DNA of 64,000 nucleotides from Haloplanus salinarum (lineage in GTDB: Archaea; Halobacteriota; Halobacteria; Halobacteriales; Haloferacaceae). The notes beneath the pieces were generated by a model. It saw only the letters and a program-made list of their open reading frames with translations. It had not been told where the DNA came from and made no database searches. The stretch is from positions 1,302,001 through 1,366,000 of the forward strand of contig NZ_CP101823.1 in assembly GCF_024498175.1 (NCBI RefSeq), given 5' to 3'. A program made the position numbers and the translations under genes. This document shows, piece by piece, positions 8,213 to 16,851 of this stretch (positions are counted from its first letter, which is position 1; each line of letters begins with the position of its first letter).

Positions 8213-8339
8213 TGGGGGCAATAGAAGGGAGATAGCTCCATATGCATTGATCGGTCTCAGCCCGAGCCACGTAGCAATCGTCCGGTTCTGACTCACCAGG
8301 TTCGTTCTAGTGGTATCTGAGTTTTCGTGTCGGTTCACG

Positions 8340-9037
8340 GGTCGCGTTAACTTTGGCATCGATTCCACCAGACGGCGAGGGCTTGGAGCCACGATTCTGC
8401 TGTCGTCGGCTCAACGTGGCTGAACGTATTTGAAAATGAAGAGGTTCGTCGTTTTACCTCACGAAATAGACGTTCGACGGCATTCCGATTGCCATGGAGT
8501 TCGTATCTGCAATCGAGGCCGTGTCGATCGAGAGCAGTTTGGAGCCATTGGGCATCGTCGACGAGAAACACGGCGGTTTCGACATCGTGTTTCTTGCGTA
8601 ATTCACTCAGGAAGATTTCGGTGAGACCGGTCGTATACGTGCTAAAGAGCCGAATATGAAGGAATGTGTCTGTTTCAGGATCGATGGCGGCGTACAGCCA
8701 GTACTGCTGATCGTTGATTCGAATCACGGTTTCGTCAAGCGCAACGTGATTCGGGCTCGCACCGCCTTCGGGCTGTAAATCGGCCTTTTGCACCCAGTTG
8801 TGGACGGCCGTTCGAGAGCGTTCGACACCCAACCTCTCAAGAATCGAGATGGTATTCGAAAGTGATAGTCCAGCCACGTGAATCTGAATACCGAGCCGCA
8901 TCGCGAACTCGGGTGTCCGCTGGCGCTCCACAAAATCTAATTCGATCCAGTCGCTACCATCGCTGAGGCGTGTGATTTCTGCCATAGACACTCAGAAATC
9001 AGCACGCCTCACTCTTCACGCTTAACTTGACACGACC
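8340..9037 (-). mobile_element. IS6-family insertion sequence, copy 2, with 8-bp target duplication
   Basis: A 698-bp element with the same ends as copy 1 (GGTCGCGTTAACTTTGGC and its imperfect inverse). It is flanked by a perfect 8-bp direct repeat, GGTTCACG, at 8332-8339 and 9038-9045, the duplication size usual for IS6 elements. This marks simple, recent insertion into the intergenic region between the HTH_10 gene and cydA. Confidence 0.95.
8347..8985 (-). CDS. IS6-family transposase
   Basis: A 212-residue DDE transposase almost identical to the gene at 3738-4376, with the same N-terminal HTH and catalytic residues in LDETVIR, VDDAQW and NAVERLFREVK. The ATG at 8985 matches the start of copy 1; an extra in-frame ATG two codons upstream (8991) is possible. 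It appears intact and, given the perfect target duplication, was recently active. Confidence 0.93.
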   Translation of the reverse strand: MAEITRLSDGSDWIELDFVERQRTPEFAMRLGIQIHVAGLSLSNTISILERLGVERSRTAVHNWVQKADLQPEGGASPNHVALDETVIRINDQQYWLYAAIDPETDTFLHIRLFSTYTTGLTEIFLSELRKKHDVETAVFLVDDAQWLQTALDRHGLDCRYELHGNRNAVERLFREVKRRTSSFSNTFSHVEPTTAESWLQALAVWWNRCQS

Positions 9038-9301
9038 GGTTCACGCGGAATCCCAACACCCGCATTCTGGGCTTCGCATTTAGATAGAGGATTGTTGGTG
9101 GAGAGCAGCCTGATGATTTTGTAAGAGCTGAACTACGCGATCGATCCTGAACTGGGGCGAAACCGGTTGACCGAGGAATCTCAGGGGACTCACCCGATGT
9201 ACGAGATCCCAACCAACAATCTACGCCACAAGAGCGTCGATGTAATCCATTTCCTCGCCATAATATAGTAATCGTCGCCTCTACAGATGAGCAAGGCGAG
9301 T

Positions 9302-9324
9302 GCCTCGGGGCTTGACCCCGAGGC
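9302..9324. repeat. GC-rich hairpin in the intergenic region before cydA
   Basis: GCCTCGGGG-CTTGA-CCCCGAGGC is a perfect 9-bp stem with a 5-base loop. Similar hairpins close IS605-type elements elsewhere in this window, so it may be an old element end; it could also act in transcription termination. The rest of 9046-9504 has no convincing gene. Confidence 0.5.
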
Positions 9325-9504
9325 GGTTCACACACCCAATTCTGTCGGGTTAGCGTTTACCAAACTAAAGTCAACATAAAGAAAACGAGCTTCCTCTGAG
9401 GTGTACGAAAACTACGGGTCTAGTAATCAAAGCTGTTGTGGTGAATGCTCCAACGTGGGATCCGTGGGGCTACTCATAAGCTATTGTGCCGTAGCGGAAG
9501 ATCG

Positions 9505-10953
9505 ATGGGTCCAATCACACTACTGGGTGCCATCGACCCAGGATTGGTGACGTTCCTCTCACCGGAACTCGCGAGCCGCATACAGTTCGGATGGACGATC
9601 TCCGTTCACATCATCTTCGCGTCCCTTTCGATCGGGCTCGCACCGTTTATTATCTACTTCACCTGGAAAGACGTGCGGACGAACGAGCAGCGGTATGCGC
9701 GATTGCGCTCGTTCTGGGTGAAGGTGTTCGCCGCCGGCTTCGTGATGGGTACAGTCACCGGGATTCCGATGAGCTTCCAGTTCGGTACAAACTTCCCACA
9801 GTTCGCCGAGGTAGCCGGTGAACTGATCGGCGGCCCGCTGGCCTTCGAAGCGAAGATGGCGTTCTTCTTAGAGGCCGTCTTCCTCGGCGTGTTGCTATAC
9901 GGCCGTGACCGCGTCAAAGACCGGACATACGTCCTCTCATCAGTGCTCGTCGGCTTCGGCGCCTGGCTGTCGGGGTTCTGGATCCTGATCGTCAACGCTT
10001 GGATGCAGACCCCACGGGGCTACGAGATGGTCACCCGCAACGGGATGGAAGTCGCCAAACTAACCGATCCGTTCGCCGCGTTCCTCACCCCGCGAATGCC
10101 CTGGATGTACGTCCATATGATGAACGCGTCGGTGATCTCGGTCGCACTGCTGGTCGCGGGCGTCTCGGCGTACATCGTCTGGAAAAAGCCCGACACTGAA
10201 GCCTGGAACACCGCACTCAAGCTGGCTGTCGTACTCCTGATCATCTCCGCACCGTTCCAAGCGGTCCACGGCGACGCCTATGGCCGCCACGTTGAGGACA
10301 CCCAGCCACAGAAGTTTGCCGCGATGGAGGCTCACTACGAGACGGGGCAGGCCGACCTACACCTGCTCGCGTTTCCGAAGTCACCTGAGGGACTCACCGA
10401 CCCGCGAGCCGAGAACCTTGTCACCGTGAGCCTCCCCGCAGTTGGGTCGTTCCTCGCCAGCGGCGGGGACTTCGACGCCGAGGTCATCGGACTGAACGAG
10501 TACGAGGAGAACCCCCCGGTAGCACTCGTGTTCTGGTCGTTCCGCTTCATGGTCGGGCTCGGATTCCTGTTCATCGGGTTGGCACTGTGGGGCGGTTACC
10601 TCATGTACCGCGGGCGGCTGTCCGACAGCACACGCTACCTGAAGGCGATGATCGCTGCATCGCCGTTCGGCTACGCTGCGTTGCTCACCGGCTGGTACGT
10701 CACCGAGATCGGCCGGCAGCCGTGGGTCATCCAGGGCGAGCTCAAGACGAGCGAGGCGGTGTCATCGACGCTCACCGGGGCCGAGGCGACACTGACCCTG
10801 GTTGCGTTCGTCGTGCTCTACGTCGGGCTGATACTGACTGCGCTGTACATCCTGAAGTGGCTGGTCCGGGAGGAACTCCGGTCACTCGGCCTCCGAGAGT
10901 CGAGTGGCGACCGCTGGCACGGCCCGATTCCGTGGGTGAGTAGCGATGACTGA
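9505..10953 (+). CDS. cydA: Cytochrome bd-type quinol oxidase subunit I
   Basis: A 482-residue membrane protein with about nine helices. Family signatures include the N-terminal RIQFGWTISVHIIFASLSIG with a heme-ligand His, GFWILIVNAWMQTPRGYEM, and GWYVTEIGRQPWVIQGELKT, the quinol-loop/heme-binding region. CydA carries hemes b558, b595 and d and reduces oxygen to water at low oxygen tension. The ATG at 9505 is chosen because GGAAG lies 7 bases upstream and the following sequence matches the family N-terminus. Its stop overlaps the cydB start by 8 bases, so the two are translated together. Confidence 0.94.
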   Translation: MGPITLLGAIDPGLVTFLSPELASRIQFGWTISVHIIFASLSIGLAPFIIYFTWKDVRTNEQRYARLRSFWVKVFAAGFVMGTVTGIPMSFQFGTNFPQFAEVAGELIGGPLAFEAKMAFFLEAVFLGVLLYGRDRVKDRTYVLSSVLVGFGAWLSGFWILIVNAWMQTPRGYEMVTRNGMEVAKLTDPFAAFLTPRMPWMYVHMMNASVISVALLVAGVSAYIVWKKPDTEAWNTALKLAVVLLIISAPFQAVHGDAYGRHVEDTQPQKFAAMEAHYETGQADLHLLAFPKSPEGLTDPRAENLVTVSLPAVGSFLASGGDFDAEVIGLNEYEENPPVALVFWSFRFMVGLGFLFIGLALWGGYLMYRGRLSDSTRYLKAMIAASPFGYAALLTGWYVTEIGRQPWVIQGELKTSEAVSSTLTGAEATLTLVAFVVLYVGLILTALYILKWLVREELRSLGLRESSGDRWHGPIPWVSSDD

Positions 10954-11941
10954 CCCGCTGTTGCCCGTCGATGCGTACCTCGTTAAGTCCCTGCCGGAGA
11001 TCTGGTTCGGCGCCGTGCTGTTCTCGTTGGGGATGTACGTCGTCCTCGACGGGTTCGACTTCGGTATCGGGATGCTGTACGCGACCCGGACGGACGAACG
11101 CGAGCGGGAGACATTCCTGGCGGCGTTCGGACCGGTCTGGGACGCGAACGAAGTGTGGATCGTCGCCTTCGGGACGATGCTGCTGGCGGCGTTCCCGCGC
11201 GTGTACTCGCGCTTGCTGGCGGACAACTATCTGCTCGCGCTCGGGTTCGTCCTCGCGTTGGTGTTCCGCGGACTCGGTCCGGAACTCCGCGAGCAGCGCG
11301 ACGACGAGCGCTGGAAGCGCTACACCGACTACGCTTTCATCGGCGGGAGCGTGTTTGCGCCGCTCCTGTTGGGGATGCTCGCGGGTCGCTGGCTGTTCGG
11401 CGGGGCGACGCTACCAGTGGCGTTGACTGGCGTCGGCCTGGTCGCCGTCTCGATAGTCACGGGGGCGGCGTTCCTCGCAGCCAGGACCGAGCCCGGTCTG
11501 GCATCGGAACTGCGACCGTACGGCATCGGTGCGACACTGGCGTACCTTGGCGGTGTGGTCGTGCTGCTGGGAACCGTCGTCCTGACCGCTTCGGGCGGCG
11601 CTGCCGACGCGGTGCTCTCGCTGCCCGTCGCTGCAGTCGTCGCTCTCTCGATCGCAGTCGGGCTGGGCGGGAGCGTACTGGCCAGACGCGGCCGGTACCG
11701 AGCCTGGCTCGCGAGCGCGCTGGCGCTGCCCACACTGTTGACGACCTTGGTCGCAATTCTGCTGTACCCGACGATTTATCCGCTGACCGGGCTGTTGGTT
11801 AGAGAAGCGGTCGTGTCGCCACTAGCGCTGAATCTCGTGACCGTCCTCGGGTTTCCGGTCCTGCTGTTGGTACTGTGGTACTTCAAGTTCCTCTACGGCG
11901 TGTTTAGCGGCCCAATCGAGGGTGGGGGCTACGGGGGGTAA
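10946..11941 (+). CDS. cydB: Cytochrome bd-type quinol oxidase subunit II
   Basis: A 331-residue polytopic protein with typical CydB features: EIWFGAVLFSLGMYVVLDGFDFGIGML near the N-terminus, FGPVWDANEVWIVAFGTMLLAAFP, and LADNYLLALGFVLALVFRGL. CydB supports assembly and stability of the oxidase but binds no heme itself. It overlaps cydA by 8 bases in another frame. No cydX-like small gene was recognised. A deleted copy of the HTH_10 gene begins about 40 bases downstream. Confidence 0.93.
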   Translation: MTDPLLPVDAYLVKSLPEIWFGAVLFSLGMYVVLDGFDFGIGMLYATRTDERERETFLAAFGPVWDANEVWIVAFGTMLLAAFPRVYSRLLADNYLLALGFVLALVFRGLGPELREQRDDERWKRYTDYAFIGGSVFAPLLLGMLAGRWLFGGATLPVALTGVGLVAVSIVTGAAFLAARTEPGLASELRPYGIGATLAYLGGVVVLLGTVVLTASGGAADAVLSLPVAAVVALSIAVGLGGSVLARRGRYRAWLASALALPTLLTTLVAILLYPTIYPLTGLLVREAVVSPLALNLVTVLGFPVLLLVLWYFKFLYGVFSGPIEGGGYGG

Positions 11942-11980
11942 CCCCACCAACCTCTCGTCGTTCCATTCTCCGCTCGGTAC

Positions 11981-12152
11981 TGGTGACTCTCCGATCGGGG
12001 ATGTGTACGATATGATGGAATCATGTCCTCGCGATAGTGTATCACTCTCGGTGTCACACATCGCCAGTGCCGGCAACTGGAACGCAACAGAGCGTATCGG
12101 CTTCGGACTGCCGAGGACCGCATTGTGTCGCAGTTTGTCGAGCAGACACTCC
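11981..12152 (+). pseudogene. Internally deleted second copy of the HTH_10 regulator gene
   Basis: Positions 11981-12090 match the HTH_10 gene near 7903-8020 (GATGTGTACGATATGATGGA, then AGTGCCGGCAACTGGAACGC). At a short shared ATCG sequence the match jumps to its last 60 bases (GGCTTCGGACTGCCGAGGAC...GAGCAGACACTC), so about 130 bp including most of the DNA-binding domain are missing. The similarity continues past the stop (GATAGTTCCATATGCATTGA). The N-terminal two-thirds are also absent. The two copies lie in the same orientation on either side of cydAB. Confidence 0.85.
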
Positions 12153-12200
12153 AGCTGGGGCCATCGAAGGAAGATAGTTCCATATGCATTGAGAACGCCG

Positions 12201-12234
12201 GTCTCAACTTCTGTGGGCTGGTGGAAGTTGAGAC
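12201..12234. repeat. Hairpin repeat, copy H1
   Basis: GTCTCAACTTC-N12-GAAGTTGAGAC is a perfect 11-bp stem. A diverged copy with the same loop sequence (TGTGGGCTG) lies at 16465-16497, and both follow ATGCATYGAGA. It is probably an IS end or MITE remnant, or a terminator-like structure. From here to 13020 the only other structures seen are the two hairpins listed next. Confidence 0.6.
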
Positions 12235-12811
12235 TACACCGGGTTTCGCGGGGCTGTGATGCGTGGTTTCGACCGAATCCGGTAGCCGAAACTGCTTCGG
12301 ATCGCGTTCTAAACGGGCGTTCTTATACGCCGAACAGGCGCAATACCACAGCGTTCACGCCGTGGATACGCGCCGTCACTTGGGAGAGAATCCACGTTCG
12401 ACAGCACTCCGAGTTTCGGAACATCGACGTTTAAGGACAGGCAGCCCTATTCATGGATAGGAATCGGTCGGAACGGAGCGGATTCCGTACCGTCCTTCGG
12501 AGGCGGCCTGTCCGCCCGCGTAACGAGGCAGTATCCGAAAGGGCAATCGGTGAACGCCACACCCTCGAAGGGTGTGCCCATGTGCCGACTGCTCAAAGCG
12601 GGTCAGACGATACCCCCGAGTCTGTTGACGCCTGCCGGCGTCCCCGTGGCACAAACAACACCGGGACGCCGTACATGGTCACGGATAGGGGTAACGGCGG
12701 CTTGGCACCGCCAGCAGTCCACCGGTCCGATACCGTGGGACTACCCGCGCCCGAAAAGGCTGGTAGTCCGGTGCTTGGGTTGCGAACCTGAAACTACCAC
12801 CGCTCGGGATT

Positions 12812-12831
12812 CCTCCGCGTAAACGCGGAGG
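12812..12831. repeat. Probable IS605/IS1341-type right end without its gene
   Basis: CCTCCGCG-TAAA-CGCGGAGG is a perfect 8-bp stem, preceded by CTCGGGATT and followed by AGGATGTCA. This layout resembles the right ends of haloarchaeal TnpB elements, where the hairpin also ends the guide (omega) RNA scaffold. The 350 bp upstream contain further short GC stems but no recognisable TnpB frame, so this may be a solo end. The assignment rests on resemblance only. Confidence 0.45.
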
Positions 12832-12952
12832 AGGATGTCAACGAGTCGTGTTCCTCGCGTCCAAACCAGGTTTCTGATACGACGCGTACGTCCGATTCCA
12901 GCCCAGCGAGCGAGGTCCGATCGTACAACGGTGTCGAGTCGTACACGGGCCA

Positions 12953-12972
12953 CTCAGCGTGCGAACGCTGAG
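12953..12972. repeat. Hairpin between an IS-end remnant and the tfx-like gene
   Basis: CTCAGCGT-GCGA-ACGCTGAG is a perfect 8-bp stem with a GNRA-type loop. It lies 49 bp past the stop of the minus-strand tfx-like gene, so it could act as a terminator or stabilise the transcript end. Confidence 0.4.
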
Positions 12973-13020
12973 CGACACGTCGAAAAACGGTTCGCTGAGA
13001 ATTACGAGCCGACGCCACAC

Positions 13021-13446
13021 TCAGAAATCCTCGGTGAAAACCCTCACCTCGCCTTCGTTAGTAATTCCGACATCAATAGTCGTCTTCAGTTCGTTCTGGT
13101 TCGTACACTCTTCAAGAACCCCATAGAGATGGGTATAGAGCTCTGGACGACAGTAAGCGATTTTGATACCAGCTTCGTCTGCGTGTGAATAGACGCTGGC
13201 AACCAGCTTATCGAAACTTGTCCCCGGAGAGACGGAAAACTGGATCGGCGACCGAATCGTCCGGGCGAGTTCTAATGTTCGACGAGCCTTTTCGATGTTC
13301 TGTTCTGCCGCTCGTTCGATAGCACTGATATTCGAGTCAGTTGTCCCCAGTCGGTCCGCAACTTCCTGCTGTGTCTGCCCTTGCTCTCGGAGTTCGAGCA
13401 CTTCCACCTGCCGCTCAGTCAATGTCGTCGATTCTGCAGAGGCCAT
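13021..13446 (-). CDS. Tfx-family DNA-binding regulator
   Basis: A 141-residue protein. The N-terminal LTERQVEVLELREQGQTQQE VADRLGTTDSNISAIERAAE is a sigma-region-4-like helix-turn-helix of the archaeal Tfx family. The C-terminal part (YSHADEAGIKIAYCRPELYTHLYGVL) is the Tfx ligand-type domain. Tfx was described in methanogens as a regulator of molybdenum-enzyme genes. Here it is divergent, with a 63-bp gap, from a tungstate/molybdate transporter operon, so regulation of that operon is a natural inference. Confidence 0.87.
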   Translation of the reverse strand: MASAESTTLTERQVEVLELREQGQTQQEVADRLGTTDSNISAIERAAEQNIEKARRTLELARTIRSPIQFSVSPGTSFDKLVASVYSHADEAGIKIAYCRPELYTHLYGVLEECTNQNELKTTIDVGITNEGEVRVFTEDF

Positions 13447-13464
13447 ATAGAGTCAAATAGATGT

Positions 13465-13490
13465 GTTTGAGATAAGCTTTTTTCTCAAAC
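13465..13490. promoter_or_regulatory. Candidate Tfx operator
   Basis: GTTTGAGA-N10-TCTCAAAC is a perfect inverted repeat centred in the 63-bp gap between the tfx-like gene and wtpA. Half-site centres are 18 bp apart, about 1.7 helical turns. It lies 19-45 bp from each start codon and would overlap both promoters. The AT-rich spacer TAAGCTTTTT may hold the wtpA TATA region. Confidence 0.6.
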
Positions 13491-13509
13491 GTTTCTCTAT
13501 CTCGTATGG

Positions 13510-14523
13510 ATGACTGAGGGATCTCCTACTGCGCGACGACGATTTCTCCTGACTGCTGGCACTGCGGCCGTCGCTGGTATTGCGGGCTGTACAAGTGGGA
13601 GCAGTCGAGATAGTAGCCAACCGACGACGGTTGCCATCCTCGCAGCTGGCAGCCTCCAGAATGCATTAGCTAACGGACTCAAGCCTGCTGTGGATGTCCC
13701 AGTTGAAATCGAGGCGCACGGCTCTGCAACGATCGCTCGGATGATCGATGAAGGGCAACGCGATCCCGATATCGTCTCGGTCGCCGACGTGGCGCTCTTT
13801 GAAGAGCCACTCTCACCGTCGTGGTATTCCCTGTTTACCAGCAACTCAGTCGTCATCGCGTACAATCCGGACACAGATGGCGGGGAACGTCTGGCCGATG
13901 CCGGAACCGAGCGTTGGTACGAACCAATGGTCAACGGGAACGTGAACATCGGACGAACCGACCCCGATCAAGACCCGCTTGGATATCGTACACTCTTCAT
14001 GCTCGAACTCGCCTCACGCTACTACGACGACGCATCGCGTCTCGGAGAACAGATCCTCCAACAAGAGCAGATCTATCCCGAAACATCGTTGATCAGTCAA
14101 TTCGAGACTGGTTCCATCGACGCCGCAATCGCCTACCGCAACATGGCTGTCGAACGCGATTACGAGTACATCGAGTTGCCGGACCAGATCAATCTGAGTA
14201 ATCCACGGTATGCCGAGGATTGGTACTCAACAACCTCGTACACACTGCCGAGCGGCCAGGAAATACGGGGCGGGCTCATCAGTTACGGCTCGACCATTCG
14301 GCACATGAGCGACGCTGCCGTTTCCGTGTTCGACATCCATACGACCGGGAGTTATCTCGAAGAGCACGGATTCCTCCTGCGCGATCAATTCCCTTCCTAT
14401 ACGGGTGACGTACCCCAGCGTGTCAGACAGGCAACCGACCAATCCAGCGAAAATCAATCCCGGCTCGGCGGATCCAACCAAGCATTATCGTCGACGGTCT
14501 CGGACATCACTGTCCTGGTTTGA
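13510..14523 (+). CDS. wtpA: Tungstate/molybdate ABC transporter, substrate-binding lipoprotein
   Basis: A 337-residue exported protein. RRRFLLTAGTAAVAGIAGC contains a twin-arginine motif and a lipobox ending at the anchored Cys. The mature domain has oxyanion-binding elements of the WtpA/ModA fold: AAGSLQ, GSATIARMIDEG, DIVSVADVALFE and DPLGYRTLFMLELASRYY. WtpA proteins bind tungstate and molybdate. The ATG at 13506 is out of frame and closes after three codons. The permease gene begins directly after the stop. It is divergent from a Tfx regulator. Confidence 0.87.
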   Translation: MTEGSPTARRRFLLTAGTAAVAGIAGCTSGSSRDSSQPTTVAILAAGSLQNALANGLKPAVDVPVEIEAHGSATIARMIDEGQRDPDIVSVADVALFEEPLSPSWYSLFTSNSVVIAYNPDTDGGERLADAGTERWYEPMVNGNVNIGRTDPDQDPLGYRTLFMLELASRYYDDASRLGEQILQQEQIYPETSLISQFETGSIDAAIAYRNMAVERDYEYIELPDQINLSNPRYAEDWYSTTSYTLPSGQEIRGGLISYGSTIRHMSDAAVSVFDIHTTGSYLEEHGFLLRDQFPSYTGDVPQRVRQATDQSSENQSRLGGSNQALSSTVSDITVLV

Positions 14524-15339
14524 ATGGCGACAGGTTCACACTCGGATCGATCGGGAACGGGGACGTTCGGGTTCGACTGGCTCAGCGTTGCGCTCGTCCT
14601 CGGGGGCGTGCTACTCCTGTATTACGTTGTGCCCCTAGTGTCGTTGTTTCTCTCGGTACCGGCCGGGGAGATTCTTGCTCGGATGAACAATCCGACCGTC
14701 GTGGATTCGGCGACGACATCGGTTATGTCAGCGTCGGTTAGCACAGTCATCGCCACCCTGTTCGGCTTGCCGCTCGCATACTGGCTCGCACGCACCGACG
14801 GGGCCGTAACGAAGATAGTTCTCGCAGTCGTGATCCTCCCGTTGGTGCTCCCCCCGACGGTCGGCGGAATCGTGTTGCTCACTGTCTTCGGCCCCAGCTC
14901 GCCGCTCGGTGAAGCCGCGGTTGCTGCTGGGTTCCCACTCACACGGTCGCTCGCTGGGGTGGTACTGGCCCAGACATTCGTCGCGTCGCCGTTCGTGGTC
15001 GTCACCGCGAAAGCAGCGTTCGAAAGCGTCGATCAGACGCTCGAATACGCCTCTCGCTCGCTCGGAAAGAGCCGATGGACGACCGCCCGTAATGTGACGC
15101 TGCCCCTTGCTGGCCCGGGGATTCTCGCTGGCATAACGCTTGCCTTCGCACGGGCTATCGGCGAGTTCGGCGCGACGATGATGATGGCGTACTATCCCCG
15201 GACGATGCCGGTCCAGATCTGGGTGGCGTTTATCGAACTCGGCTTGGACAACGCCTATCCGGTGGCGATAATGTTAGTACTGATCGCTGCCGCGGCCCTG
15301 TTGATTCTCAATACCGTTGCCTCGAACCCATGGGAATGA
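14524..15339 (+). CDS. wtpB: Tungstate/molybdate ABC transporter, permease
   Basis: A 271-residue polytopic protein of the molybdate/tungstate permease family. The cytoplasmic EAA-type loop, which contacts the ATPase, is EYASRSLGKSRWTTARNVTL followed by PLAGPGILAG, and AIGEFGATMMM follows. The ATG abuts the wtpA stop (TGAATG), and its own stop overlaps the ATPase gene, indicating tight translational coupling. Two copies would form the channel. Confidence 0.9.
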   Translation: MATGSHSDRSGTGTFGFDWLSVALVLGGVLLLYYVVPLVSLFLSVPAGEILARMNNPTVVDSATTSVMSASVSTVIATLFGLPLAYWLARTDGAVTKIVLAVVILPLVLPPTVGGIVLLTVFGPSSPLGEAAVAAGFPLTRSLAGVVLAQTFVASPFVVVTAKAAFESVDQTLEYASRSLGKSRWTTARNVTLPLAGPGILAGITLAFARAIGEFGATMMMAYYPRTMPVQIWVAFIELGLDNAYPVAIMLVLIAAAALLILNTVASNPWE

Positions 15340-16391
15340 CACTCGAACTCTCCCGACTTCGCAAAGTCTACGGCCAGTTCGACTTCGGCCCGGTGAACCT
15401 GACGGTCGAGGAAGAAGTACTCGCCGTCTTGGGACCGTCTGGCAGTGGAAAGACGACGTTCCTCTCGCTAATCGCCGGGATCACCGGTCCCGATTCGGGA
15501 TCGATTCAACTGGATGGGCGAGAACTGGTGGGCTTACCGCCCGAAGATCGACACGTGGGGATGGTCTTCCAGGAGGGGGCGCTCTTCCCACACATGACCG
15601 CCCGGAAAAACATCGAGTACGCGGCCACAGCCAGCCATTGCGTCGACGAACTCGCGACGCTTCTCGAATTAGAGGACGTGCTCAATAGAAAGCCTCCGAC
15701 CCTCTCCGGTGGAGAACGACAACGAGTGGCACTCGCACGAACGTTGGCGACTGACCCGGACGTGCTACTCCTCGATGAGCCGTTGTCGAGTCTCGACGCG
15801 CCGATTCGGAAACGGCTTCGAGATGAACTGCACAGTCTGTTCGAATCGCTCGAAATTCCGATTCTCTACGTCACGCATGACCAGCGGACGGCGACGGCAC
15901 TCGGTGATCGAATCGCTATCGTTCGGGATGGTGACCTCGAACAAGTAGGCTCGCCGTCGACGGTGCTCACTCGACCGACGAACCGATTTGTCGCCCGTTT
16001 TACCGGGAACGAGAACCTCTTTGATGGGACGGTGATCAACCAAACAACAGACGGAGCAACGGTTCGGTTTGGTGAGATCCAGTTCCAGACGACAGCGTCG
16101 GATATCCATACATCGACGGTGACGGTCTGTATTCATCCATCGCGGGTGGAAATCGAAGCCCCCTACATTGCCGACGGTGACCGAACGGAAAATACGGTCA
16201 CAGGAACAGTTGCTCGCTGGTTGAATGAGGGGAGCGAATACCGAATCGATATCGAGACTGAAACGGGATCGATCACTCTCACGGCGAACGTTCGTCCGCC
16301 GACGTTCGAACGACTAGCGCTTGAGAATGGCTCAGGGGTACAAGTACGGATTCCACAAGATTCGATACATTTGATTCCGGGGCGTGAATAG
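15330..16391 (+). CDS. wtpC: Tungstate/molybdate ABC transporter, ATP-binding protein
   Basis: A 353-residue ABC ATPase. It has Walker A GPSGSGKTT (near residue 36), Q-loop MVFQEGALFPHM, signature LSGGERQRVALART, Walker B LLLDEPLSSLD and H-loop YVTHD. A C-terminal TOBE-like region (about 230-353, VCIHPSRVEIE...) could sense oxyanion and regulate transport. The start is either the ATG at 15330 or the ATG at 15336, which overlaps the permease stop as ATGA. No further gene of the operon follows. Confidence 0.9.
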   Translation: MGMTLELSRLRKVYGQFDFGPVNLTVEEEVLAVLGPSGSGKTTFLSLIAGITGPDSGSIQLDGRELVGLPPEDRHVGMVFQEGALFPHMTARKNIEYAATASHCVDELATLLELEDVLNRKPPTLSGGERQRVALARTLATDPDVLLLDEPLSSLDAPIRKRLRDELHSLFESLEIPILYVTHDQRTATALGDRIAIVRDGDLEQVGSPSTVLTRPTNRFVARFTGNENLFDGTVINQTTDGATVRFGEIQFQTTASDIHTSTVTVCIHPSRVEIEAPYIADGDRTENTVTGTVARWLNEGSEYRIDIETETGSITLTANVRPPTFERLALENGSGVQVRIPQDSIHLIPGRE

Positions 16392-16464
16392 TTTCGAGCC
16401 GAATACTCACTGATTCGCGCTTGGCAGGCATCCGTAGAGAGAACCGTATGCATCGAGACGACCG

Positions 16465-16497
16465 GTCTCAATTACTGTGGGCTGTGGAAGTTGAGAC
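16465..16497. repeat. Hairpin repeat, copy H2
   Basis: GTCTCAATTACTGTGGGCTG then TGGAAGTTGAGAC. It matches H1 at 12201-12234 including the preceding CGGTCTCAA context; the stem is imperfect here (GTCTCAA...TTGAGAC pairs). It lies about 75 bp after wtpC and could influence transcript ends. The stretch 16392-17051 holds this repeat, MITE A and one more hairpin; I see no gene. Confidence 0.55.
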
Positions 16498-16728
16498 TTC
16501 GTTCAGAAGAAGGTGTAACGCGCAGAGACGTGAGTGCTGGAACGTAGCTACCGTGATTCTTCGACGAGAGCAGTCGTCGCGTTATCGACGATGTCATCCG
16601 CCAGACAACCCTGCCAGAAATCGATGTCCTCGTGGCCTGGATCCGTTCGATATCGCTGATTGTTCAACGAGTGTGTGCGCTCTACCTTTAGCAATCAGTC
16701 TTTTCCAAGGTGAGGTGGTCGCTGCCAA

Positions 16729-16814
16729 CTATAGTAGCGATTGAAAGTCATTACACAGCCGATCGCAGTACTGCGTACGGTCGGCTGTGCAAACAGTTTC
16801 AATCGCTACTATAG
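16729..16814. mobile_element. Palindromic MITE-like element, copy A
   Basis: An 86-bp element with perfect 18-bp terminal inverted repeats (CTATAGTAGCGATTGAAA at 16729-16746, inverse at 16797-16814). Inside is a second inverted pair (CACAGCCGA...TCGGCTGTG). Next to the ends it shares AAGTCATTAC on one side and ACAGTTTCAA on the other with the elements at 21350, 26486, 31641 and 59538. It has no coding capacity. Confidence 0.8.
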
Positions 16815-16851
16815 GGTCGACCGTGCCAATCCGGGGCTGGTGGTACCACTG

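Noticed and set aside
9090-9221. GATTGTTGG...CCAACAATC inverted pair 132 bp apart
   Set aside because: Only 9 bp at long distance with no other support; could be chance or the ends of a lost element.
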